Shown: one piece after another, positions 1 through 6,661 of the stretch
Layout of the letters: each line of letters begins with the position of its first letter
Position numbering within the stretch: position 1 is the stretch's first letter
Source of the DNA: Nonomuraea endophytica
GTDB taxonomy: Bacteria; Actinomycetota; Actinomycetes; Streptosporangiales; Streptosporangiaceae
Length of the DNA: 64,000 nucleotides
Direction of reading: 5' to 3'
NCBI RefSeq assembly: GCF_014203235.1
Contig: NZ_JACHIN010000004.1
Span: 124,001 to 188,000, forward strand
Translations under genes and position numbers: made by a program
Notes under the pieces: generated by a model
What the model saw: the letters and a program-made list of their open reading frames with translations, nothing else
What the model was told of the DNA's origin: nothing
Database searches by the model: none

Positions 1-1
1 C

Positions 2-223
2 TTGTTCCTGGAGGCCTGCCGCCGCCTGGACCTGCAAGCCGCCCGCGCCGCTGTCGTGGAAGCCGCCCTGCCGGGCCTGGAAGCGGGCAGGAAGGGCGGA
101 TTCGGGCTGGTTGTGGCCGTGGACCGCAACGGCCGCGCGGCGGAGATGCGGGAACTGGGCGCCGACCTGGTGGTACGCGATCTCAGCGAGCTGGAGGTAC
201 GCGGGCGGGTGCCGGTTTCGTAG
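2..223 (+). CDS. HAD-superfamily hydrolase, C-terminal fragment
   Basis: The gene is cut by the left edge of the window, so only the last 70 or so residues are visible. They match the C-terminal end of beta-phosphoglucomutase-like HAD phosphatases: a helix FLEACRRLDL, the strand AAVVEAALPGLEAG that carries motif IV, then a glycine-rich strand GFGLVVAVDRNG and GADLVVRDLSEL. In most relatives motif IV reads VVEDA, the acidic pair binding magnesium; here the second acid is alanine (VVEAA). The substrate cannot be told from this piece. The family assignment is fairly safe; activity is uncertain. Confidence 0.7.
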   Translation: MFLEACRRLDLQAARAAVVEAALPGLEAGRKGGFGLVVAVDRNGRAAEMRELGADLVVRDLSELEVRGRVPVS

Positions 224-235
224 AGAATGTGAGGG

Positions 236-502
236 ATGACCGTCCTCATTGATCCGCCGAACTGGCCGGGGCCGCGTGGCCTCATGTGGTCCCACCTGGT
301 TAGCGACACCTCGCTGGAGGAGTTGCACACGTTCGCGGGACGCCTCGGGGTGCCGGTGCGCGCCTTCGACCGCGACCACTACGACGTCCCGGAGACCGTG
401 CACGCCCAGGCGGTGTCGCTGGGCGCCGAGGCGGTCAGCAGCCGGGAGCTGCTGCGGCGGCTGACCGAGGGCGGGCTGCGGCGCCGTAAACGCTCGTCGT
501 GA
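236..502 (+). CDS. DUF4031 domain protein
   Basis: This is an 88-residue protein of the DUF4031 family, which is common in actinobacteria and has no proven function. Recognisable parts are the N-terminal VLIDPPNWPGP, the strand LMWSHLVSDTSLEELH, the FDRDHYDVPE block and the C-terminal VSSRELLRRL. A GAGG-type ribosome site lies just before the ATG. It follows the HAD fragment after 12 bases on the same strand, so the two may be cotranscribed. The tail is strongly basic (RRRKRSS). Confidence 0.75.
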   Translation: MTVLIDPPNWPGPRGLMWSHLVSDTSLEELHTFAGRLGVPVRAFDRDHYDVPETVHAQAVSLGAEAVSSRELLRRLTEGGLRRRKRSS

Positions 503-541
503 CCTGACGCCAGCCAGAACATTATTCGGTACGGTGAGCCC

Positions 542-1279
542 ATGACGGACATCTTCGGCGACCTGGAAGCCGAGTACCGGCAGCTGGACTCCGTACTCGC
601 CGCCCTCACCCCCGCGCAGTGGTCCCACCCCTCGGCCGCCGAGGGATGGACCGTCTCCGACGTCGTGCTCCACCTCGCCCAGACCGAAGAGCTGGTCACC
701 GCCTCCCTGGACGGCCACGACGGCCTGTTCGCCCGCGACCCGGCCGTCAGCGACGTGGACGGCATGGCCGCCGACCTCGTGGCCGCCCAGCGCGACATCA
801 CCCCGGACGAACTGCTGGCCCGCTGGCGCGCCGCGGCCGGGGCCACCCCCTCCGCGCTGGCCGCGCACCCGCGACAGGCCCGCCTGCCCTGGGTCGCCGG
901 GACCCTGTCGCCGCGCACCCTGGCCACCACCCGCCTGGCCGAGCACTGGGCGCACGCCCACGACGTCACCGCGCCGTTCGGCATCGCCTACCCGGCCACC
1001 GCGCGGCTGCGCCACATCGCCTGGCTCGGGCACCGCACCCTGCCGTACGCCTTCACGCTGGAGGGCCTGGAGCCCGCCCCGGTGTACTGCGACCTGACCG
1101 CCCCGGACGGCGATTCATGGCACTTTGGCGATCGCGGCTCGCCGTCGGTCATCACCGGCCCCGCGGCCGAGTTCTGCCTGGTGGGCGCCCGCCGCCTGGC
1201 CCCCGCCGACTCCACGCTCACGGCCACCGGCCCGCACGCCGCCCAGGCTCTGACGGTCCTGCGCAACTACGCCGCCTAG
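542..1279 (+). CDS. TIGR03084-like DinB/mycothiol-dependent maleylpyruvate isomerase family protein
   Basis: The 245-residue product has the DinB-like four-helix N-terminal domain of the mycothiol-dependent maleylpyruvate isomerase family: a start like DLEAEYRQLDSVLAAL, then WTVSDVVLHLAQTEEL with the first metal-ligand histidine region, and a later AEHWAHAHDV with further histidines. The C-terminal half fits the extra domain of the TIGR03084 subgroup. Members bind a divalent metal and are presumed thiol-dependent transferases or isomerases, but substrates are mostly unknown. The stop overlaps by four bases the stop of the convergent HD-domain gene. Confidence 0.7.
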   Translation: MTDIFGDLEAEYRQLDSVLAALTPAQWSHPSAAEGWTVSDVVLHLAQTEELVTASLDGHDGLFARDPAVSDVDGMAADLVAAQRDITPDELLARWRAAAGATPSALAAHPRQARLPWVAGTLSPRTLATTRLAEHWAHAHDVTAPFGIAYPATARLRHIAWLGHRTLPYAFTLEGLEPAPVYCDLTAPDGDSWHFGDRGSPSVITGPAAEFCLVGARRLAPADSTLTATGPHAAQALTVLRNYAA

Positions 1280-1872
1280 CCCCCGAGCGCGGCCAGTTCG
1301 GCGCTCATGTTGCGGCGGGCGCGGTCCTGCCACAACGCGCGGGCGCGTTCCGTCCGGTAAAGATTGGGTACGGCCAGCAGCCGCGCCAGCACCGCACTCC
1401 GCCCGGCGGCGAACAGCTCGTCCGGCACATGCGCGTATTCCCGGCGGATGTCGGCCGCGTACACCTCGTATCCGGGCCTGCCCAGGACCGCGAGGTCGGC
1501 GTCGCACAGGACCGCGCCGTTGGCGTCGCCGTCCCGGAGGGTGTCGTGGGCGGCGGTCAGGCGGACCAGCCTGGCCACCTCGGCCACCCGCTCCGCCGGT
1601 ACGCCGCAGGCAGGCAGGCGGCGCTGGGCCAGCTGGGCGCTGCGTTCCTCGTCCCAGCCCGGCCGGCCGTCGTAGACCGCGTCGTGGAACCAGGCGGCCA
1701 GCCGTACCGCCACGGGATCGCCGGCCAGGTCGGCGAGGTCGTCGATGGCGGCGAGCACCGCGCGCAGGTGCGTGAGCGTGTGGTAGCGGCGGTGCGGCTC
1801 CGACCAGCGGGCCACCAGCTCGGCGTGGAGGGCCTGGGCGGCGGGCGTGTCGGCGAGGAGCTCCCCGATCAT
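1276..1872 (-). CDS. HD-domain metal-dependent phosphohydrolase (COG4339-like)
   Basis: A 198-residue protein of the small HD-superfamily phosphohydrolases. The metal-binding signature is visible as RYHTLTHL near residue 30, the HD pair in AAWFHDAVYD around residue 65, and a later acidic site in LCDADLAVLG. The C-terminal PNLYRTERARALWQDRARRNM is typical of this subgroup, which often acts on nucleotides or other phosphoesters. The substrate is unknown. It is convergent with, and slightly overlaps, the preceding DinB-like gene. Confidence 0.75.
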   Translation of the reverse strand: MIGELLADTPAAQALHAELVARWSEPHRRYHTLTHLRAVLAAIDDLADLAGDPVAVRLAAWFHDAVYDGRPGWDEERSAQLAQRRLPACGVPAERVAEVARLVRLTAAHDTLRDGDANGAVLCDADLAVLGRPGYEVYAADIRREYAHVPDELFAAGRSAVLARLLAVPNLYRTERARALWQDRARRNMSAELAALGG

Positions 1873-1919
1873 GGCCTCAACGCTATCGCGAGTGACGGCA
1901 AATTTCGTGTAATGGTCGG

Positions 1920-3104
1920 ATGGGTGATGAGCGGCGGTTTCCCCGGTGGCGCGACATACGGGCGGTGCTGCCGCCCCTCGGCAGGCGGGACCGGCTGCTG
2001 GCCGCGGCCGGCATCGCCGACATCCGGCTGCTGGCCAGGCGGCGGGCGCCCAGGCTCGTCTTCGACTACGTGGACGGCGCGGCGGAGGACGAGATCTCGA
2101 TGGCGCGGGCGCGCGAGGCGTTCGCGCGGGTGGAGTTCCGGCCGAGGATCCTGCGCGACGTCGGCGAGGTGCCGCTGACGGCGCGGGTGCTGGGGCGGGA
2201 GATCAGCATGCCGCTGGTGCTCGGGCCGACCGGGTTCACGCGCATGATGCACCGCGACGGGGAGAAGGCGGTGGCGCGGGCCGCGGCCAGGGCGGGCGTG
2301 CCGTACACGCTGTCGACCATGGGGACCACGTCCGCGCCCGAGGTGACGCGCGCCGCGCCCGGCGGGTGGAACTGGTTCCAGCTCTACATGGCGCGCGACC
2401 GCGGACGCAGCCGCGCCGCGCTCGACCTCGCCCGCGACGCGGGCATGGACGTGCTGGTCGTCACCGCGGACGTGCCGGTCGCCGGCGCGCGGCTGCGTGA
2501 CGTACGGCACGGCCTGACGATGCCGCCGAGGTTGCGCCGGCGCAGCGCGCTGGGGGTGGTGCGACATCCGGCCTGGTGGTTCGACTTCCTGACCAGCGAA
2601 CCTCTCACCTTCGCCACCATGGGCGGCAGCGATCTCGCCGGGATCACCAACCTGATGTTCGACCCGGGCGTGACCTTCGCCGACCTGGAGTGGATCCGCG
2701 GGGCGTGGGGCGGTCCGCTGGTGGTCAAGGGCGTGCAACGCGTGGACGACGCGGTCGCCCTGGCCGAGGCCGGGATCGACGGGATCGCCGTCTCCAACCA
2801 CGGCGGCCGCCAGCTCGACCGCGCGGCCACACCCCTGGAACTGCTGCCCCAGGTGGCCGAGGCCGTGGGCGACCGGGCGGAGGTGTACCTGGACGGCGGC
2901 GTGCGCGGCGGGGCCGACGTCGCCGCCGCGCTCGCCTTGGGGGCCCGCGCGTGCTTCATCGGCCGCGCCTACCTGTACGGGCTGATGGCCGCGGGCGAGC
3001 CGGGCGTGGACCGGGTGCTGGACCTCGTCCGCGCCGAACTGACCCGCACGATCCAGCTGCTCGGCGGCTCCCTCGACCCTTCCGTGGTACGGCTCCGCCC
3101 TTGA
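1920..3104 (+). CDS. FMN-dependent alpha-hydroxy-acid oxidase/dehydrogenase
   Basis: A 394-residue member of the FMN-dependent alpha-hydroxy-acid dehydrogenase family (L-lactate dehydrogenase, glycolate oxidase, mandelate dehydrogenase). The N-terminal RLVFDYVDGAAEDE, the FMN-binding LVLGPTGFTRMMH, the lysine in VVKGV and the catalytic SNHGGRQLDR segment (histidine and arginine) are all present, followed by YLDGGVRGGADVAAALALGA and CFIGRAYLYGL. It should oxidise a 2-hydroxy acid to a 2-oxo acid. The exact substrate cannot be read from sequence. The ATG at 1920 is used because family homology begins soon after it. Confidence 0.88.
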   Translation: MGDERRFPRWRDIRAVLPPLGRRDRLLAAAGIADIRLLARRRAPRLVFDYVDGAAEDEISMARAREAFARVEFRPRILRDVGEVPLTARVLGREISMPLVLGPTGFTRMMHRDGEKAVARAAARAGVPYTLSTMGTTSAPEVTRAAPGGWNWFQLYMARDRGRSRAALDLARDAGMDVLVVTADVPVAGARLRDVRHGLTMPPRLRRRSALGVVRHPAWWFDFLTSEPLTFATMGGSDLAGITNLMFDPGVTFADLEWIRGAWGGPLVVKGVQRVDDAVALAEAGIDGIAVSNHGGRQLDRAATPLELLPQVAEAVGDRAEVYLDGGVRGGADVAAALALGARACFIGRAYLYGLMAAGEPGVDRVLDLVRAELTRTIQLLGGSLDPSVVRLRP

Positions 3105-3172
3105 TTGCCCAGGACAACCTAGGGCGATCTTCGCACGTCTCACAGGTCCACCCATCGATGGAGGACCCGACG

Positions 3173-3619
3173 ATGCGTCCCACCACCCTGATCCTCGCCT
3201 GCGCGGCCGCCCTGATCGCGACCGCGGCGCCGGCCCAGGCGGCCGTGCCGAAGATCCAGCTCGTGAAGGTCTACTACGACTCCCCCGGCGTGGACCGGCG
3301 CGCCAACGCCTCACTCAACGGCGAGTACGCCGTCGTCAGGAACACGACCAGGGCCGCCATCGACCTGGAGGGGTGGACGATCGCCGACCAGACCGGCTAC
3401 CGGTACACCTTCGTACCCGGACAGGTGCTCAAGGCGGGCAAGAGCCTCACCCTGCGCACCGGCCAGGGCACGTCGGGAACCAGCACGGTCTACTGGGGGC
3501 GGCGCGCGTACGTGTGGAACAACGACAAGGACAGCGCCTACGTCCGCGACGCGAACCGCAAGATCATCGACAAGTGCTCGTACAACTCGAGCTACCGCGA
3601 CTCGGTCTCCTGCCTCTGA
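3173..3619 (+). CDS. Secreted lamin-tail-like domain protein
   Basis: The 148-residue product begins with a Sec signal peptide (RPTTLILACAAALIATAAPAQA). A mature domain with the lamin-tail pattern follows: IQLVKVYYDSPGVD, NGEYAVVRNTTRAAIDLEGWTI, a YTFVPGQVLKAGKSLTLRTG strand pair and AYVWNNDKDSAYVRDANRKIID. Two cysteines near the end (KCSY and VSCL) could form a disulfide. The ATG at 3173 is preceded by GGAGG at a good distance. Lamin-tail domains of this kind are found on exported proteins; a surface or nuclease-accessory role is only a guess. Confidence 0.8.
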   Translation: MRPTTLILACAAALIATAAPAQAAVPKIQLVKVYYDSPGVDRRANASLNGEYAVVRNTTRAAIDLEGWTIADQTGYRYTFVPGQVLKAGKSLTLRTGQGTSGTSTVYWGRRAYVWNNDKDSAYVRDANRKIIDKCSYNSSYRDSVSCL

Positions 3620-3852
3620 GCCAGGAGATCAAGCTGGCCCTCGCACATCCAGTGGGCCGCGGCGGCCCGGATCCGCACCGGTTTACGCCTGGCCAGACCG
3701 AGGCGTTCGGCACATTCCGGGCCGATTCTGGCCCAGCGCGACTCGGGCGCGCGCAGAACATGCTGACACGCGCGACAACGCACCACGTGCTCACACGTGG
3801 TGGGGTCGCTGAGATCTTCGCTGAGGTTGAGGAGGTTCACGGCACCTCTCAT
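3592..3852 (-). CDS. Small zinc-ribbon protein (DUF6011-like)
   Basis: An 86-residue protein with the layout of DUF6011 zinc ribbons: CEHVVRCRACQHVLRAPESRWARIGPECAERLG, giving a CxxC knuckle and a later GPEC cysteine. Such modules occur on small actinobacterial proteins and on phage or plasmid proteins, with no known activity. Its 3' end overlaps the end of the convergent lamin-tail gene by 28 bases. The ribosome site is weak (GGCAGG). Confidence 0.6.
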   Translation of the reverse strand: MRGAVNLLNLSEDLSDPTTCEHVVRCRACQHVLRAPESRWARIGPECAERLGLARRKPVRIRAAAAHWMCEGQLDLLAQRQETESR

Positions 3853-3898
3853 CCTGCCACGGGGGTCTGGTACGGCCGGGCAGGCGCGGCCGAGGGGG

Positions 3899-4315
3899 TC
3901 AGGACGGCCAGAGCATGTTGGTGAGCTCGGCGTCGAGGTCCATGAAGTCGGTCTCCCTGCCTGCGGGCACCTTCTCGTAGGTGCGATGCAGGAACTCGGT
4001 GAGAGGTGCCAGCGGGACTTCGAAGAGCGCCTGCCCGAACGGTGACGTCAGGCTGATGTGCAGGGTGCGTTCGCCGTCGGCGCGGGCAGGCCAGACCTGC
4101 ACGTCGCCGTCGCCGACACGCCGCACGATGCCTACAGTCAGTAGTTCGCGGGCGAAGATCCACTCGACCGGTTCGTCGTTCCCTACGTGGAAGGCCATGC
4201 GTATGGCATACGGGTCGTCGGCTGTGTAGCTCAGTCCGGCGAGCAGGGGGACGGTCGTACGGTCGGGGACCACAAGCCGAAGGCCAAGCTCGGCAGAGAC
4301 GGTGGTGCTGTTCAT
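3899..4315 (-). CDS. ssgB: SsgA-family sporulation/cell-division regulator, SsgB-like
   Basis: The 138-residue protein has the full SsgA-like fold: TTVSAELGLRLVVPD, the YTADDPYAIRMAFHVGNDE strand, PVEWIFARELLTVG, GDGDVQVWPA, and the C-terminal FLHRTYEKVPAGRETDF. In sporulating actinomycetes SsgB recruits FtsZ to future septum sites during spore formation. SsgB is the most widespread paralogue and matches this length and N-terminus best, although SsgA-like paralogues are similar. This gene is the clearest sign that the host is a spore-forming actinobacterium. Confidence 0.85.
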   Translation of the reverse strand: MNSTTVSAELGLRLVVPDRTTVPLLAGLSYTADDPYAIRMAFHVGNDEPVEWIFARELLTVGIVRRVGDGDVQVWPARADGERTLHISLTSPFGQALFEVPLAPLTEFLHRTYEKVPAGRETDFMDLDAELTNMLWPS

Positions 4316-4745
4316 CGTCAGCCAAACCTTTTCGTCGTAGGGTCCCCTCTTCGGGGCTTACTGCTCTGACGGACTTCGTCCTGAGCTATGACGCGGAACG
4401 AAGAAACCTGTAGGAAAGATTCCGCTCCTGAGGCCTTCTGTAACGCACATCACAGCAGGACATTTGGGCATCTACCAGGCTAAACGGCATCAATCGGGCC
4501 GTGTTTGCAAGGGTTTTGCGAGCTGTAGAGCCCACCCCGGCGAGCCCTCGGCACCTTTCGGGCGAAAGATCCCCTTTCCCAGCGCCTTCCGAACATGACC
4601 GATGCTATGCCAACCAGCCACCACGACGATGGGCAACCACCGCGTTTCCCCCCGAATCCTCTCGGCGCCGCTCGCCGCTTCGCCACCTGCTCCGGAAGTG
4701 CGGTATGGTTTTCCCCGTCGGGCACCGCGAGGAGCCAGGCAGGGC
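4316..4745. other. Intergenic region upstream of ssgB and tRNA-Val
   Basis: About 430 bases lie between the divergent ssgB-like gene and the tRNA-Val gene. I see no convincing coding frame here. The stretch near ssgB is less GC-rich than its surroundings, as expected for a promoter region, but I could not assign specific boxes. Confidence 0.5.
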
Positions 4746-4820
4746 GGGCGATTAGCTCAGCGGGAGAGCGCTTCGTTCACACCGAAGAGGTCACTGGTTC
4801 GATCCCAGTATCGCCCACCA
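4746..4820 (+). tRNA. tRNA-Val (CAC)
   Basis: A 75-base cloverleaf with encoded CCA. The acceptor arms GGGCGAT and ATCGCCC pair fully, the D arm contains TAGCTCAGCGGGAGAGC, the anticodon loop TTCACAC gives anticodon CAC, and the T arm carries GGTTCGATCCC. Its 3' 45 bases are duplicated at 14713-14757, which marks it as the attachment site of the integrative element that follows. Integration leaves the tRNA gene intact. Confidence 0.97.
4776..4820 (+). repeat. att repeat, left (attL core within tRNA-Val)
   Basis: These 45 bases, the anticodon-loop-to-CCA portion of tRNA-Val, are identical to 14713-14757. Identity stops at the base before and the base after. Tyrosine integrases of this type recombine within the 3' half of tRNA genes. 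Confidence 0.95.
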
Positions 4821-4826
4821 GCTCAG

Positions 4827-4858
4827 AAGGGGTTTCGGAGCCATCCGAGGCCCCTTTT
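4827..4858 (+). terminator. Rho-independent terminator after tRNA-Val
   Basis: Arms at 4829-4839 and 4844-4854 pair (GGGG plus TTTCGGA against TCCGAGG plus CCCC, with two G-T pairs) around a four-base loop. A TTTT run follows. It lies seven bases after the tRNA and should end the tRNA transcript; it sits inside the element. Confidence 0.75.
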
Positions 4859-4913
4859 CGCATGCCTGAGAAGTCAATGGGAGCCAATCGGGGAGCCATC
4901 CCACTCGGACTCT

Positions 4914-6095
4914 CTACCCGTGTCGGCTGTCGCCGAAGATGATGTTCATCGTCTGGGCACCCTGGGTGATCACCGGTCTGAGCTGGTGCCGGTACACAGC
5001 TTCGGTGACGCTGGTGCCCGCGTGCCCGACGAGATCGGCGATGGTCTCGATGGGTACGCCTTGGTCACTCATGATGGAGACGAACGAGTGACGTAGTTCG
5101 CGAGGCGTCCAGGTGGTTCCGATCCCCGCGTTCTTGGTGATCCTACGGAAGGCGCGCCGCACATTGGCCGCGTCCAGCGGACCTCCAACGCTCGTGCAGA
5201 ACACCAGTTGGTGAGCCTGCCATGCCTCGCCGGCCTTCAGTTTCTGGGCGGCCTGGCGGACATGGTGTCGCTGGAGCGCCTGAACGGCCAGCTTGGGCAG
5301 TTCCAGCGTCCGCCGTGATTTCCGGGTCTTGGTGTCGCCCCCTCTCCGAACCGTCCGCCATACATAGATGGCGAACCTCTTGTGCTTGAACCCTGCCTCC
5401 GTCACCGGCCTCCAGGATTTGAGCTTGGGGACCCATGCCACGATGTGGTCCCAGCACAGTGCCCTGGCCTCCTCGGTGCGAACACCCGTAGTGAGGCTGA
5501 GCACGACGTAGGCGTGCAGATTCGTCGAAGCCGCAGCCTTGAGAACCGCCGTCGCCTGCTCCCGGGTAAGTGCCTTGCTCTGCCGTCCGTCCACGCCCTC
5601 GGGCGTGGTGACCAACTCGGCGACGTTCCTCAGGACCTTGTTGCGCGCTTGGGCCTGCCGAATCGATCGCTTCAGGATGCTGTGGACCTCGCGGAGAGTT
5701 GTAGTGGCCAGGCGGGTGGCGAGCCCGTCAAGCCACTCGTCCACGTCATCCGCGATCAAGCTCTGGAGTTTGCCTGCTCCCAGCTTCGGTATCACGTGCT
5801 TCTCTGCGAGCCCGGTCAGCTTGACGATGGTCGCTTCGGATCGCCCCTTGAGACCTTTGGCGAGCCAGTCTTTGACTGCATCGCCAACCGTGTAGTTCTC
5901 TGACGCGATGATGCCCGTCTCAAGGTCTTCGGCGAGCTTCTTCAGCTTGTCCTTGACGATGGTCTTGGTCTTGCCCTTGCGCTTGGGGCGGTTGCGCCTT
6001 CCGTCGGGATGGAACCCGAGGGAGATGGCTCCTGTGTAGCCCCCTCCCTCGGGGTAGATGGTCGCTTCGTACTTGCCGATCAGGATTTTGGCCAA
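4914..6095 (-). CDS. int: Tyrosine integrase of the element
   Basis: A 393-residue phage-type tyrosine recombinase. An N-terminal arm-binding part (residues 1-60) and a SAM-like core-binding domain (65-165) precede the catalytic domain. Catalytic residues can be seen as R206 (TTGVRTEEA), a lysine near 256-259 (TKTRKSRR), the R332-x-x-R335-H box (TPRELRHSF), H358 (LVGHAG) and nucleophile Y368 (AVYRHQL). The start is TTG at 6095 with GAAGGGG seven bases before it. The stop of the 50-aa Arc-like gene is only four bases upstream, so the two are probably translationally linked. The gene points toward the tRNA, as usual for site-specific integrases that act on an att inside the tRNA. Confidence 0.95.
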   Translation of the reverse strand: MAKILIGKYEATIYPEGGGYTGAISLGFHPDGRRNRPKRKGKTKTIVKDKLKKLAEDLETGIIASENYTVGDAVKDWLAKGLKGRSEATIVKLTGLAEKHVIPKLGAGKLQSLIADDVDEWLDGLATRLATTTLREVHSILKRSIRQAQARNKVLRNVAELVTTPEGVDGRQSKALTREQATAVLKAAASTNLHAYVVLSLTTGVRTEEARALCWDHIVAWVPKLKSWRPVTEAGFKHKRFAIYVWRTVRRGGDTKTRKSRRTLELPKLAVQALQRHHVRQAAQKLKAGEAWQAHQLVFCTSVGGPLDAANVRRAFRRITKNAGIGTTWTPRELRHSFVSIMSDQGVPIETIADLVGHAGTSVTEAVYRHQLRPVITQGAQTMNIIFGDSRHG

Positions 6096-6099
6096 GGGA

Positions 6100-6252
6100 T
6101 CACCCCTTCTCGTGACGGTTGAGATACTCCTCGATCGCCTTCCTGATCACCCACGACACGTCGCGTTCCTGCGACTCGGCGTACCTGCGGAGACGGTCCT
6201 TCAGCTCCGCATCGACCCTCACGGGTGGCAGGGTCGTTCGGTCGCTCGTCAT
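6100..6252 (-). CDS. Ribbon-helix-helix (Arc/CopG-like) regulator
   Basis: A 50-residue frame, too short for most gene callers. A strand TLPPVRVDAELKDRLRRYA is followed by a turn and the helix DVSWVIRKAIEEYLNRH, which is the Arc/CopG ribbon-helix-helix pattern (a DNA-binding beta strand and two helices). It lies directly upstream of the integrase on the same strand with a four-base gap, and downstream of the excisionase-like gene. A role in controlling int, or as a recombination accessory protein, is inferred from position only. No toxin partner is seen. Confidence 0.7.
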   Translation of the reverse strand: MTSDRTTLPPVRVDAELKDRLRRYAESQERDVSWVIRKAIEEYLNRHEKG

Positions 6253-6337
6253 TGACGGCTTCCTTTCGGGGTGTGTCATGCAGTTATCAAGAGGCGCCGC
6301 CGGCGGACCGGCGTGTAGAGCAACGTAGCACGCTGTT

Positions 6338-6520
6338 CTACGCCTCGTCGATGCTTTCCAGCGATGAAACGAAGTCGGCCAGGTGCTGGTCGGTGATGCG
6401 GCGAAGTTTGCCGATCTTGATGCTCTTGAGCTGTCCGGTGCGGAGAAGGCAGTAGACCTTGTCGCGCCCGACGCTCAGCATCTCTGCTACCTGTTCGACG
6501 GTGTATGCCTGAATGTGCAT
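6338..6520 (-). CDS. Excisionase-like helix-turn-helix protein
   Basis: The 60-residue product has the winged-helix form of MerR-type excisionases: YTVEQVAEMLSVGRDKVYCLLRTGQL, then KSIKIGKLRRIT and DQHLADFVSSLE. Such proteins bend DNA at the att sites and push the integrase toward excision. A strong GAGGGGAGGG stands just before the ATG. Its position next to int supports the role; the alternative is a simple transcription regulator of the same family. Confidence 0.8.
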   Translation of the reverse strand: MHIQAYTVEQVAEMLSVGRDKVYCLLRTGQLKSIKIGKLRRITDQHLADFVSSLESIDEA

Positions 6521-6583
6521 CCCTCCCCTCGTTCGCCGGCGGGTCGGCTCCTCTCTCGTGCGTCACGGTGTGTAGTTGTGCAT

Positions 6584-6648
6584 CGTGCACGTGCACGTCA
6601 CGTGTGTCTGCCCATACGCGCAGACGCGCGCGAGGCGTGCACGTGCAC
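6584..6648. promoter_or_regulatory. Two copies of the palindrome GTGCACGTGCAC upstream of xis
   Basis: The 13-base string CGTGCACGTGCAC occurs at 6584-6596 and 6636-6648, 52 bases apart. Each holds a perfect 12-base palindrome. An additional GTCTGC/GCAGAC inverted pair lies between them (6605-6624). The block separates the translocase gene from the excisionase-like gene and lies upstream of the latter. It could be an operator or a cis-acting transfer or recombination site. Confidence 0.5.
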
Positions 6649-6661
6649 AAAGAGGACTCAG

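Noticed and set aside
619..2178. A 519-codon plus-strand frame overlapping the DinB-like and HD genes.
   Set aside because: It is arginine/proline-rich with no domain signature, and lies in the shadow of two recognised genes; typical of high-GC DNA.
1869..3314. A 481-codon minus-strand frame opposite the hydroxy-acid oxidase gene.
   Set aside because: No homology pattern and a composition of Arg, Pro and Gly; antisense shadow of a well-supported enzyme.
6338..6520. The excisionase-like protein considered as an antitoxin.
   Set aside because: There is no toxin-like partner in the operon and the sequence matches the MerR-type excisionase pattern next to int.
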